Source of the DNA: Promethearchaeum sp.
GTDB taxonomy: Archaea > Asgardarchaeota > Lokiarchaeia > Sigyniarchaeales > Promethearchaeaceae
Length of the DNA: 16,151 nucleotides
NCBI GenBank assembly: GCA_030611625.1
Contig: JAUWPK010000023.1
Span: 1-16,151, forward strand
Direction: 5' to 3'
Shown here: one piece after another, positions 8,087 through 15,605 of the stretch
Layout of the letters: each line of letters begins with the position of its first letter
Numbering within the stretch: position 1 is the first letter of the stretch
Program-made: the position numbers and the translations under genes
Notes under the pieces: model-generated
Databases searched by the model: none
Seen by the model: only the letters and a program-made list of their open reading frames with translations
Told to the model about the DNA's origin: nothing

Positions 8087-9169
8087 ATGGATAAACAATT
8101 TTTAGAGTACTTGGATTCTGAGAAAAAAATCATTAATAGTTCGATCCAAGATTATTTTCAAAATTCATTCAATAATGAGGAGGAGCCATTTTTAAGAGAG
8201 TTTCTGTCATTCGGGCAATATTTCTTTCTTCAAGGTGGCCGAAGATTGCTTCCCATTTCTTTGAAAAATACCTTTATGGGTTTAAGTTCAGAAAAAGATA
8301 TTTTGGAATATTCTGAAGCAATTTATAATGTTAGTGTTTCAATCGAGATGCTCCATATTTCCAGTTTGATGATTGATGATTTACTCGATAAAGAAGAATA
8401 TCGCCGCGGGAATAAGACATTTCATCGGTTTATTGGTGAAAAAATGACCCATCTTAATAAATTAGCATTGGAAGAATATGCAAAATCCTCGACAATTTAC
8501 GGAGCTAATATCATATCGTTAATGGGCGGTCAAATAATTAAGAGTTCTAAATTTGAAAGTAATAGAAAAGAAAAAGCTCTTGCAATATATCTAAATGGAA
8601 TGCAAGGAGTTTCACGTGCTCATCTTTTAGAAGAATATTACAAGCAAGTTCCTTTAGAAAAAATCAATCTCGAGAATTATCTTATTTTAGCGGATAAAAG
8701 AGCAAAACAAATGGAAACTGCTGTTGGGTTGGGAGCTGTTTTCGGAAATGCGCGAAAATCCCAAATGGTGCCTTTAATGCAAGCAATGAATAAAATTGGC
8801 ATTATATCTCAAATGATCAATGATTTAGATGGAAGTTTTGGTAAAAAATCAAACAAGAAATCTTTAGATTCCGATATTAAAAGTGGCCAAAGTACAATTC
8901 TGACTGTTGTTGCTTATCAAAGTGCTGATAAAAAACAAAAAAAGATACTGAATACTGTATTAGGTAACCGAAATGCATCATCTGATGAAATTGAGTCTGT
9001 GAAAGAAATTTTTAAAAATACAGAAGCCTTAAATTTCGCTTCAATATATGCTAATAATCTCAAAAATGATGTTTACCGTAATTTACAGAGGGTATATCCC
9101 GGTTTAAGAAATGAAATCATGGATTATTATTCTCATCTCTTAAGATATATAACTGAATACAAAGAATAA
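8087..9169 (+). CDS. Polyprenyl (isoprenyl) diphosphate synthase with altered second Asp motif
   Basis: This is a trans-isoprenyl diphosphate synthase family protein, which condenses isopentenyl diphosphate with an allylic diphosphate. Visible motifs are GGRRLLPI at 50-57 (normally GGKRLRP), the first Asp-rich motif DDLLD at 97-101 with R106 and R107 behind it, and a second motif that reads QMINDLDG at 242-249 where the family has Q-x-x-DD-x-x-D. The later DIKSGQSTI keeps the position of the diphosphate-binding DIxxGKxT segment but has Gln for Lys. The first Mg site therefore looks intact and the second weakened, so this may be a paralog with another substrate or a non-catalytic partner subunit rather than the cell's main GGPP synthase. 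AAGGT lies six bases before the ATG. The next gene begins six bases after its stop, so the two are probably translationally coupled. Confidence 0.87.
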   Translation: MDKQFLEYLDSEKKIINSSIQDYFQNSFNNEEEPFLREFLSFGQYFFLQGGRRLLPISLKNTFMGLSSEKDILEYSEAIYNVSVSIEMLHISSLMIDDLLDKEEYRRGNKTFHRFIGEKMTHLNKLALEEYAKSSTIYGANIISLMGGQIIKSSKFESNRKEKALAIYLNGMQGVSRAHLLEEYYKQVPLEKINLENYLILADKRAKQMETAVGLGAVFGNARKSQMVPLMQAMNKIGIISQMINDLDGSFGKKSNKKSLDSDIKSGQSTILTVVAYQSADKKQKKILNTVLGNRNASSDEIESVKEIFKNTEALNFASIYANNLKNDVYRNLQRVYPGLRNEIMDYYSHLLRYITEYKE

Positions 9170-9175
9170 GGCAGG

Positions 9176-9904
9176 TTGAAGAAGATAAGCTCTAATAAAA
9201 TAAAAAAAAAAATTTTTAAAAATGAAATAGTTAAAAGAAATTACTATCTTTTAAAGCATCAACTTATATATTTGATGGATTCTGGTCTAGATTTTCTCAA
9301 AAGAGAATATATAAAGCGCAATAGTGATACTTCCTTTATGGAATTTACTGCTCAAAATTATTACGACTTTATTTTGAAAGATTATATACGTAAAAAAATT
9401 AAATCCCAAATAAATTCCATCTTAAATTCTGGTTTGTTGTGTGTAGACCATATTGTAAATGATGTTGTTGATCCTGATTTTTTAGATGGGATTATTCAGC
9501 AACAATATCTAGAATATGCCTCAAATGATCTAAGCTTGTTACATTCTTCAAATAACCATCCAGGATATTCTGAATTACAAATGATCAGTCGACTTACATT
9601 TAGAGTTTCAATTATACAAGCAGCATATATACTTTCATGTCAAGATCTTGAGATAAAAACTTACACTCAATTAATGAAGAAGGTATTTCCCACAAAAAAA
9701 GAAAGTCAGGATGCGCTCAATTCAATCTTTTCGATGTTCAATCAGATGGTTGATTGTTTTGAAAGACATTTACAGATGATAACAATACCCTTTTATAAAC
9801 CAACATTCAATTTGAGAGACTTTCAATTCGTTCGGGTATGCTATGAATTTGCAATTAATATAATTGATGAGCAATTAAATGAATTATATCCTGAGGAAGA
9901 GTAA
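9176..9904 (+). CDS. Unrecognised helical protein linked to the prenyl synthase
   Basis: I recognise no family. The product of 242 residues looks mostly alpha-helical and soluble: a basic N-terminus (KISSNKIKKKIFKNEIVKRN), no signal peptide, no zinc motif, and many Tyr, Phe and Ile residues. No DDxxD or other prenyl-transfer motif is present. The chosen start is TTG at 9176, only six bases past the prenyl synthase stop with AGG overlapping it. The first ATG in frame is residue 34, but the coding character extends upstream to the TTG. The TrmB regulator gene begins one base after its stop, so this gene sits in the middle of a tight operon. A helper or binding partner of the prenyl synthase, which lacks a clean second Asp motif, is a possible role suggested by position only. 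Confidence 0.7.
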   Translation: MKKISSNKIKKKIFKNEIVKRNYYLLKHQLIYLMDSGLDFLKREYIKRNSDTSFMEFTAQNYYDFILKDYIRKKIKSQINSILNSGLLCVDHIVNDVVDPDFLDGIIQQQYLEYASNDLSLLHSSNNHPGYSELQMISRLTFRVSIIQAAYILSCQDLEIKTYTQLMKKVFPTKKESQDALNSIFSMFNQMVDCFERHLQMITIPFYKPTFNLRDFQFVRVCYEFAINIIDEQLNELYPEEE

Positions 9905-9905
9905 A

Positions 9906-10697
9906 ATGAAAAAGAATCAAATGCAAAAAATTAAACCTGAAATTCGAAATGCACTAAAAAGTTTAGGTTTTACTGATTATAATATAAACATAATGATAAC
10001 TCTTCTCGATCTAGGCGAAATGAATGCTCATGAATTATCTAAGAAAACTGGAGTTCCATATTCGCGAATATATGAAGTACTAAATGAAATGACAAATAAT
10101 CAAAAATTACTAACTAAAATTGATGGACGTCCCTCAACTTTTGTAGCTAATAATCCTAAAGAAATATTTAAATATATCAAACAGCAGAAAAATAATGAAT
10201 TTGAAGACAATATGCAATTATCTCTTCCGTATTTGACCGATCTATATGGAGATCAAAATTTAGCTAAACAAATGTCATTTACAGTATTCGAAGGGGCAAA
10301 ATCATGCAGAGATCATGTGAGAAATGTCTTAAACTTCACTGTAAAAAACTTATCATTTTCGTTAAAAGATATTGATGAAGTCTATAATGCAATCAAAGTA
10401 AATTTCGATTTCTTAAAGCGAATTGGCTGTAAGGTTCAAATAATTCTTGAGGAGCGATTTAGGGATTCAAAAATTTATGAAGAAGTAAAGAAAAACTGTG
10501 AAATAAGATTCGTCCCTATAATCAATGAAACTCTTTTAATTTCTGATGAAAAAACTGCGTTAATGGCAATAAAATCTAATTTTAATATATTAAAGCCATC
10601 AGAAATCTCCTATTCAATAATTTCTTCTTCAGACTTAATGTTTGTGACATTTGTATCAGAAATATTTAATAGAAATTGGAAAATTTCAAAAGAATAG
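9906..10697 (+). CDS. TrmB-family transcriptional regulator
   Basis: The N-terminal domain (about residues 14-84 of 263) is a TrmB-type winged helix: LKSLGFTDYNINIMITLLDL, NAHELSKKTGVPYSRIYEVL as the DNA-reading helix-turn-helix, and a wing ending GRPSTFVANNP. The rest resembles the TrmB/phospholipase D-like effector region, with FEGAKSCRDHVRNVL, followed by FLKRIGCKVQIILEE and a C-terminal sensing segment. TrmB-like proteins in archaea bind sugars or other small ligands and regulate nearby genes, so control of its own operon is likely. The frame stays open to an ATG at 9879 inside the upstream gene, but the ATG at 9906 has GAGG nine bases before it and follows the previous stop by one base, so I prefer it. 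It converges on selD, whose 3' RNA elements fill the gap. Confidence 0.88.
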   Translation: MKKNQMQKIKPEIRNALKSLGFTDYNINIMITLLDLGEMNAHELSKKTGVPYSRIYEVLNEMTNNQKLLTKIDGRPSTFVANNPKEIFKYIKQQKNNEFEDNMQLSLPYLTDLYGDQNLAKQMSFTVFEGAKSCRDHVRNVLNFTVKNLSFSLKDIDEVYNAIKVNFDFLKRIGCKVQIILEERFRDSKIYEEVKKNCEIRFVPIINETLLISDEKTALMAIKSNFNILKPSEISYSIISSSDLMFVTFVSEIFNRNWKISKE

Positions 10698-10719
10698 AGT
10701 TATTTGTTAAAAGATATAT

Positions 10720-10757
10720 AAAAAAAGATTTGGGTTTCCATTTTGCATGGAAAATCT
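10720..10757 (-). terminator. Hairpin plus oligo-T downstream of selD
   Basis: Read on the minus strand, TTTTCCAT pairs with ATGGAAA around a GCAAA loop, AGAT pairs with ATCT below a bulge, and a T7 run follows. This resembles an intrinsic terminator for selD RNA. Its 5' arm overlaps the lower helix of the SECIS candidate, so the two folds may compete or the base may be shared. Confidence 0.5.
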
Positions 10758-10812
10758 CATATAAAAATCCAATGGTTTATATTTTATAATCATAGATAAC
10801 CCTTTTTTCATG
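10746..10812 (-). promoter_or_regulatory. SECIS-like element in the selD 3' untranslated region, eukaryote-like
   Basis: Starting a few bases after the selD stop, the minus strand reads AUGA (10793-10790), a perfect 7-base-pair stem TATAAAA/TTTTATA (10788-10782 with 10766-10760), a 15-base apical loop and UGAG (10759-10756). UGAU and UGAG face each other directly below the stem, giving the tandem G.A pairs of the eukaryotic SECIS quartet. The loop has AAA at 10778-10776, eleven bases after AUGA, next to CC and GG that could close a mini-helix as in form 2 SECIS elements. Below the quartet CATGAAAA (10812-10805) can pair with TTTTCCATG (10754-10746) with one bulged base. Archaeal SECIS elements of methanogens look different; eukaryote-like ones have been described in Lokiarchaeota. 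Confidence 0.72.
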
Positions 10813-10816
10813 AATT

Positions 10817-11845
10817 TTACTTAAAATCTGCCACTTCCAAGAGAGGATTCTCGTTCTGAAATTTAATTGATTGGTGATTATTTGAAATTTTTCCTACTTC
10901 AAACCACCAAACATCCTTGTCATCCATAGCGCGGGTAAAATCATCAAATTTTGACGATTCGACAGCCATCAACATAGGTCCGGCAATTTCAGGTGAAAAT
11001 CCCTCGCGTAAGTGATATCCAAAGTATTCTGCAAGCGAATCTGTAATAGGTATTATTGGAATCTTTGAGATATCTGCACCCAAATTCGAATCTTCAAGCA
11101 TTTCTCTAAGATGTCCAGCAAAACCAAAACCCGTAATGTCGGTCATTGCATGGATCGAGCTGAAGAAATTTCCTTCATGAATTACTTTAACAACATTCCG
11201 ATTTGAAGTTGTCATGCATTTTACTCCAATGTCAATAGATTTTTTAATATCATCCAAATGATACTCATCCAAAAGTGAGATATCGCTATTTATTACTCTA
11301 TAAGCTGCCATGATCGGTTGAATCCCTAAAGGTTTGGTCAAAATTAGCCGATCTGACCGTTTGATTCCTCTCTTTTTAATGATTTCAGAATTTTTAATAA
11401 TTGCTGATGCAGATCCACCGAACAATGGCCATGGATTATATATTGTATGTCCTCCATGCACATCTGTTTCAATATCTTTTAGAAAATCCCTCATTCCATT
11501 GATTATCTTTACTGGAAAATCTTTTGGGATATCTGTAGGAACTCCAATAAATGCTGAAAAATTTGATACATTGAATGCATTTAATGCAAAAAGATCGTTT
11601 GTAACATTACATGCAGCAATTTTTCCCATGATATAAGGGTCATCGTGGATTGCAGTAAATATATCAATATTTGAAATTAATTTTATTTTTTTATCAAGAT
11701 CAATATCAATTATGGAGCAATCTTCTGCTTTAGACGGTAACCCAGCGGATGTTAAAATTTCTTTCAATTTTGTGGCAGGAATTTTACAAGATCATCCATG
11801 TAATGAGCATTTTTGCGTCAAAAGATATTTTCGCTGTTCACTCAT
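10817..11845 (-). CDS. selD: Selenide, water dikinase (selenophosphate synthetase), selenocysteine-containing
   Basis: SelD makes selenophosphate from selenide and ATP, the selenium donor for Sec-tRNA. The start is ATG at 11845, five codon-free bases after a perfect GGAGGTGA. The protein reads MSEQRKYLLTQKCSLHG-U-SCKIPATKLKEIL: codon 18 is an in-frame TGA at the place where SelD has its active-site Cys or Sec, followed by C20 and the essential Lys (K21). Downstream markers are HDDPY at 67-71, HGGHT at 130-134 with a glycine-rich stretch after it, and TDITGFGFAGHL at 235-246. The length of 342 residues fits the family. A standard gene caller would start at the TTG at 11767 and lose the active site. 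Its own product is needed to make it, a known self-dependence of Sec-type SelD. It implies Sec machinery (EFSec/SelB, SepSecS, PSTK, tRNA-Sec) elsewhere in the genome. Confidence 0.95.
11792..11794 (-). other. In-frame TGA read as selenocysteine (selD codon 18)
   Basis: The TGA lies in LHG-U-SCK, aligned with the Cys/Sec position of SelD proteins (GUGCK or GCGCK in bacteria, GUxCK in methanogens). Conservation of the reading frame on both sides and of the ribosome binding site upstream argues against a sequencing error or a pseudogene. Confidence 0.92.
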
Positions 11846-11849
11846 AAAC

Positions 11850-11857
11850 TCACCTCC
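11850..11857 (-). promoter_or_regulatory. Strong ribosome binding site of selD
   Basis: GGAGGTGA on the minus strand is fully complementary to the archaeal 16S rRNA 3' end and lies four bases before the ATG at 11845. It decides the upstream start and hence the inclusion of the TGA codon in the gene. It is the best ribosome binding site in the window. Confidence 0.9.
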
Positions 11858-11931
11858 GAAATTATTATTAAAAATTAACATATTTTAATCAATTAAAAGA
11901 ATTTGGTTAATAAAATTAAAGGGAGAAAAAA

Positions 11932-14727
11932 TTACAGTATGATTTCTCCTTGCTTAGAAAAACTTTTGATTTCACCAAATGGATTTTGATAACTCACGTT
12001 TAACAAAAATTTTTGCAATTCGTAATGTTTTTTGAGATCAACCTGATCTACAATTTTAGAAATTCGAAAAGACCATTTGATAACGCGTATTGCTTCAGGT
12101 TCGAATTCTCGGATAAAAATCTCAGTTGGATCACTCTCTTCTTTTTGATATTGTAAAAATTCAGGATAAATAAATATCATCCCAATATCGTTAATAAAAA
12201 ATTTCGTTGGATTGTATATACGTAGAGAAAATATTAATTTGGAACCAACAATTTCAACCTTCCTGAAAAATGTAAGTATTCGTTCTTCCAAGGGTTTTTG
12301 GGGTTGAATTAAAAGATCATCCTCAATTTCTGCTACTATTGTTAGATTTTGAATTAAAGGAAACAATTTTTCTTTTAATTCTGTTGGAGTCAATGAAAGG
12401 ATTTTTGATAAATGTTCAATTGAAATCGGGTTAATATATTTCATGTATTCTTTTATTTCTTCAGTAAAGATTGTCCTACCGATATCATTTTTAAAAATAT
12501 GAATTTTCTCTAGAACATTATCTTTTACTTGAGACCAATTGTTAAGGTATTTCCTTATTTCATTGGCTGCTGTACCAGATGTATTTATTTTATCAATATT
12601 TTCATATATACTATTAATTTCTCTGTTATAATCTTCAATAGAACTATATAAATTACTTATCGTAAGTTGAACTAAATTACGCGCTTCATTAAATCTGCGA
12701 ATTTGAACTTCCTTTCTAATTGGGTTAGTAATTTCATCAAATCTCTCTAAAACATCTCGTTGGCTCGAGATAGCCTGTATAATAATATTCTGCAAATTTG
12801 TGTTTAAAAATTCATAAGTAATTTTCTTCTTAAGTGGGGAAATTTCAGTTGGAATTTCTTCAAGTGTTTGTTGAAACACATTGAACTTTTGAAAAACATC
12901 CGCAAGGTATTGTTGTACTTCAATTTTTATATCAATCCAAGTAACTGTAATTTCTTTAAGAAATTCTTTAAATTCTAAGTTATTCAACCAAGTCTGACCG
13001 ATATCGAACTCTAGTTTAAACAGTTTTTCTCGTATACTAGAAATATTTTCAAGAAATTCCTCTGTTTTTTTTATATCATTATCATCTATTTTTTTTTCTA
13101 GAAGAATTTCCATTTTTTTAATTGATTCGTATTCCGCTTTTACCACATCAATACGATCCTTTAATTCAAAAAGAAGTGTATCTAATTCTTTAATATAGCC
13201 AGCTCTTCCATCGCAAATTAAATTATATACTGATGATTTTACATCGGAAATGTTTTCAAGAATTTCTTCTTTAATATCAATGAAATCTTGAATAACCTCA
13301 ACATTAAACCTTTTAAAATCTGATTCATGCAATATTTTCTCAAATTCATCTAATCTTTCTGTTATTAGATTCCCTTCTTCTTCTAAAAATATCTCAGATT
13401 GGATAAATTTCTTTTGATTAACATAAGATTCTCCCTTTTTTCGTAAATTCTGGGTCTGCTTTTGGAATAAGTCTAAATTAGAATAAAATTTTATTCTATG
13501 ACTCTCAATTCCTTCAATTTCTTTATTAATATCATTAAAAATATTATTTATTTTAGCCAAAGAAGATTCAATTTCATCTAAAACATCTAAATCTTTTTCA
13601 TTTTTTTGCCAATTTTTTAAATTTATTGCTGTCCAGACACAAATTGATTTAATATGCAATACGTAAGAAAGATCACCCAGTAGACTTATTATTCTCTTTC
13701 TTTGGCGCCAATCATCTGGATTTATACTTTGAAATATTTTGAAAATTTCTTCTTCGAAACCATCTGGTTTTTCCATATAAATTTTCAATAAACAATTGGT
13801 GATCAAATTCCTAACGGGAATCCTTTGAACAACCAATTGTCTAATCATTCGCGGACACATTTCTTTCATATTTTGAAGTGTGATATAAATTAAGGTTTCA
13901 GAGATACCTTGTCCAATATCGTCACTGAGATTATCAATGAATGGTTTAAAAAATTCTAGAAGAGCAGGACCATGATTCATACCAATTTTAACAAAAGAAT
14001 CTATTGTTTTGGTTTGAATTATCATAATTTCATCGGAAAACATTAAAACTAAATTATGGAATAGCTTATAAATTTCGTCAAAGAAATAATCACCGATTTC
14101 TCCAATAATCCAAATTGTCTTTTCACGAATCATCCAATCTACGTCTTCTAATAAAGGAGATAAAAGATCATGAATTTTATTTGGATCTAAATGAAAACAA
14201 AGTGCTTTTAAAACTTCAGCAGATAAACCCCGAACTTCTTCATCAGGATCTCTAAGCAAGATTTTAACATTCTCTTTCAAGATTTCAATCATTTCATTTG
14301 GAGGATCTGATTCAGGAGTTATAATTGTTAAAACCATTTCTAACGCTCGCGCTCTTACTGTCCAAGAATCATCTTCAAGAGTACGACTAAAAGTAAAATA
14401 TAATTCTGGATATTGCACAAAAGAATTTTTAAGAATACTCCCTACAAGTAAAACCGCAGCTTCTCTTACATTTTTATCTGGATCGAAAAGCTTTGCTTCA
14501 ATTTTTTCAATTAATACATCAAATTGGAGTTCTGATTCTCTTACATTTTTTTCAAGATTGAATAGTTCTGAAGAAACAGAATAAAGTTTCTTTAATATTT
14601 GAAGCGATTCTTGTCGGATCCAATATTCAGAATGATCTAATAAAGTATTTATTCTTTCTAAAGATAAAATAACTGTTTGATCTGATTTATCACAGATATT
14701 ATTTAAAATTCCTAGCAGTATTTCCAA
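11932..14727 (-). CDS. HEAT-repeat / coiled-coil / winged-helix-like / ear-like scaffold protein
   Basis: Residues 1-370 (from the TTG at 14727) are HEAT/ARM repeats: helical pairs with the typical D-x-x-x-x-VR motif, as in DPDKNVREAAVLLVGSIL, DDSWTVRARALEMVL and DPDEEVRGLSAEVLKAL. Residues about 380-755 are charged heptad-like helices, a long coiled coil. About 765-808 (ISIEHLSKILSLTPTELKEK onward) looks like a winged helix of the PCI kind. About 823-931 is beta-rich (SLRIYNPTKFFINDIGMIFI) and resembles an Ig-like or adaptin-ear-like sandwich. No signal peptide or membrane helix is seen. This order recalls eukaryotic coat-adaptor and scaffold proteins, but homology is unproven. The frame stays open 53 codons further, to 14886, and the upstream stretch (KIPKQIKEINKLIANKRYDG) looks coding, so the true N-terminus is probably longer; no ATG, GTG or TTG is found there. 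SelD follows 86 bases downstream. Confidence 0.8.
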   Translation of the reverse strand: MEILLGILNNICDKSDQTVILSLERINTLLDHSEYWIRQESLQILKKLYSVSSELFNLEKNVRESELQFDVLIEKIEAKLFDPDKNVREAAVLLVGSILKNSFVQYPELYFTFSRTLEDDSWTVRARALEMVLTIITPESDPPNEMIEILKENVKILLRDPDEEVRGLSAEVLKALCFHLDPNKIHDLLSPLLEDVDWMIREKTIWIIGEIGDYFFDEIYKLFHNLVLMFSDEIMIIQTKTIDSFVKIGMNHGPALLEFFKPFIDNLSDDIGQGISETLIYITLQNMKEMCPRMIRQLVVQRIPVRNLITNCLLKIYMEKPDGFEEEIFKIFQSINPDDWRQRKRIISLLGDLSYVLHIKSICVWTAINLKNWQKNEKDLDVLDEIESSLAKINNIFNDINKEIEGIESHRIKFYSNLDLFQKQTQNLRKKGESYVNQKKFIQSEIFLEEEGNLITERLDEFEKILHESDFKRFNVEVIQDFIDIKEEILENISDVKSSVYNLICDGRAGYIKELDTLLFELKDRIDVVKAEYESIKKMEILLEKKIDDNDIKKTEEFLENISSIREKLFKLEFDIGQTWLNNLEFKEFLKEITVTWIDIKIEVQQYLADVFQKFNVFQQTLEEIPTEISPLKKKITYEFLNTNLQNIIIQAISSQRDVLERFDEITNPIRKEVQIRRFNEARNLVQLTISNLYSSIEDYNREINSIYENIDKINTSGTAANEIRKYLNNWSQVKDNVLEKIHIFKNDIGRTIFTEEIKEYMKYINPISIEHLSKILSLTPTELKEKLFPLIQNLTIVAEIEDDLLIQPQKPLEERILTFFRKVEIVGSKLIFSLRIYNPTKFFINDIGMIFIYPEFLQYQKEESDPTEIFIREFEPEAIRVIKWSFRISKIVDQVDLKKHYELQKFLLNVSYQNPFGEIKSFSKQGEIIL

Positions 14728-14904
14728 AAGTTCTTTATTATCCTTAGAGAGTGCTTCAGAAATGTACGTATTGGTTAATTCTATTGCACCATCATACCTT
14801 TTATTTGCAATTAATTTATTAATTTCTTTAATTTGCTTTGGGATTTTTACTTTTTGCTTCGCCGTCTGTGATTCGACTCCGATTATTTAATTTCGAAATA
14901 TCCT

Positions 14905-15528
14905 ATGCTTTCTCTAGATAGAATAAATAGTTCAATCTTAAATTTTTGTTGTTCTGACTTAGAATGCCAAAATTTATCTCTTTTTTTAAAAATTCTATGG
15001 AAAGTAAGACATATATGGATCAACCGCGAAGTTTATAACGCCAACAACCCCCTCGAATTCGTGCGGAGACATCTGTCCCGTATAACTCTTTCCCATTATT
15101 TAGAAAGAGTCACAATTGATTCTGAAATCAAACGGAATGGTGTTGATTTATTAATCTATGCTTTATGTGAGAGCGGAATTAACTATCCAAGCCAAAATTG
15201 GAACGAAGATAAATCTCCGGGAGGATATGATATGGAAGATTGGGTTTACGCCCTCAACCTCGAGGAACAACTATTTATCCCCGAAAAAATCGACATCCTT
15301 CTCGAATTTTATGAAAAAAATCCGACAGAACTAGCTCTACAATACCGCTCGGATCCATAATCGCTCCCAAAGGATCAAATTCAGTGTCTTATCCACGAAG
15401 CAGACCATCACACTCTAAAAATCCTCGAAGATGATAAAAACTCTTCTTTCACACCAAACGATCCTGTTATTAACAAAATCTCCCAAAAATTCACCATAAA
15501 AACTAAAAATGGAAAAATTTTGTTATAG
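14905..15528 (+). pseudogene. Interrupted hypothetical reading frame, possibly an inserted remnant
   Basis: A frame of 151 codons runs from the ATG at 14905 to a TAA at 15358-15360, and the same frame then stays open for another 55 codons to a TAG at 15526. Both sides read as normal protein: FYEKNPTELALQYRSDP before the stop and SLPKDQIQCLIHEADHHTLK after it, so one nonsense change probably split a gene of about 200 residues. No family is recognised. From about 15010 the DNA is clearly richer in G+C and in CCC, CTC and CGC codons than its neighbours, which suggests another origin. The first 25 codons overlap a 29-base repeat shared with the region before aIF2-gamma, so the true 5' end is probably lost. 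It lies between the divergent HEAT gene and aIF2-gamma. Confidence 0.6.
14951..14979 (+). repeat. Direct repeat, copy 1 (inside the interrupted frame)
   Basis: This 29-base segment matches 15551-15579 with two mismatches; its last 20 bases, TAGAATGCCAAAATTTATCT, are identical. The copies are exactly 600 bases apart and both are followed by a T-run. Confidence 0.85.
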
Positions 15529-15605
15529 CCTATACATATCTTTTCAGTTTGTTCTTACATAGAATGCCAAAATTTATCTTTTTTTGATATTTTTCATAGT
15601 TAGTT
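15529..15605 (+). promoter_or_regulatory. Likely promoter and leader region of aIF2-gamma
   Basis: This 77-base gap holds TATA-like runs (TATACATAT near 15531-15539 and GATATTTTT near 15586-15594). No clear ribosome binding site precedes the ATG at 15606. The transcription start cannot be fixed by eye. Confidence 0.4.
15551..15579 (+). repeat. Direct repeat, copy 2 (upstream of aIF2-gamma)
   Basis: This is the partner of 14951-14979. It lies 26 bases before the aIF2-gamma start, where a native promoter or leader would be, so this copy is probably the original and the other either a duplication or the far end of an insertion. Confidence 0.85.

Noticed and set aside
10817..11767. SelD starting at TTG 11767
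   Set aside because: It lacks the active-site motif and a ribosome binding site; the ATG at 11845 with GGAGGTGA and an in-frame TGA explains the gene fully.
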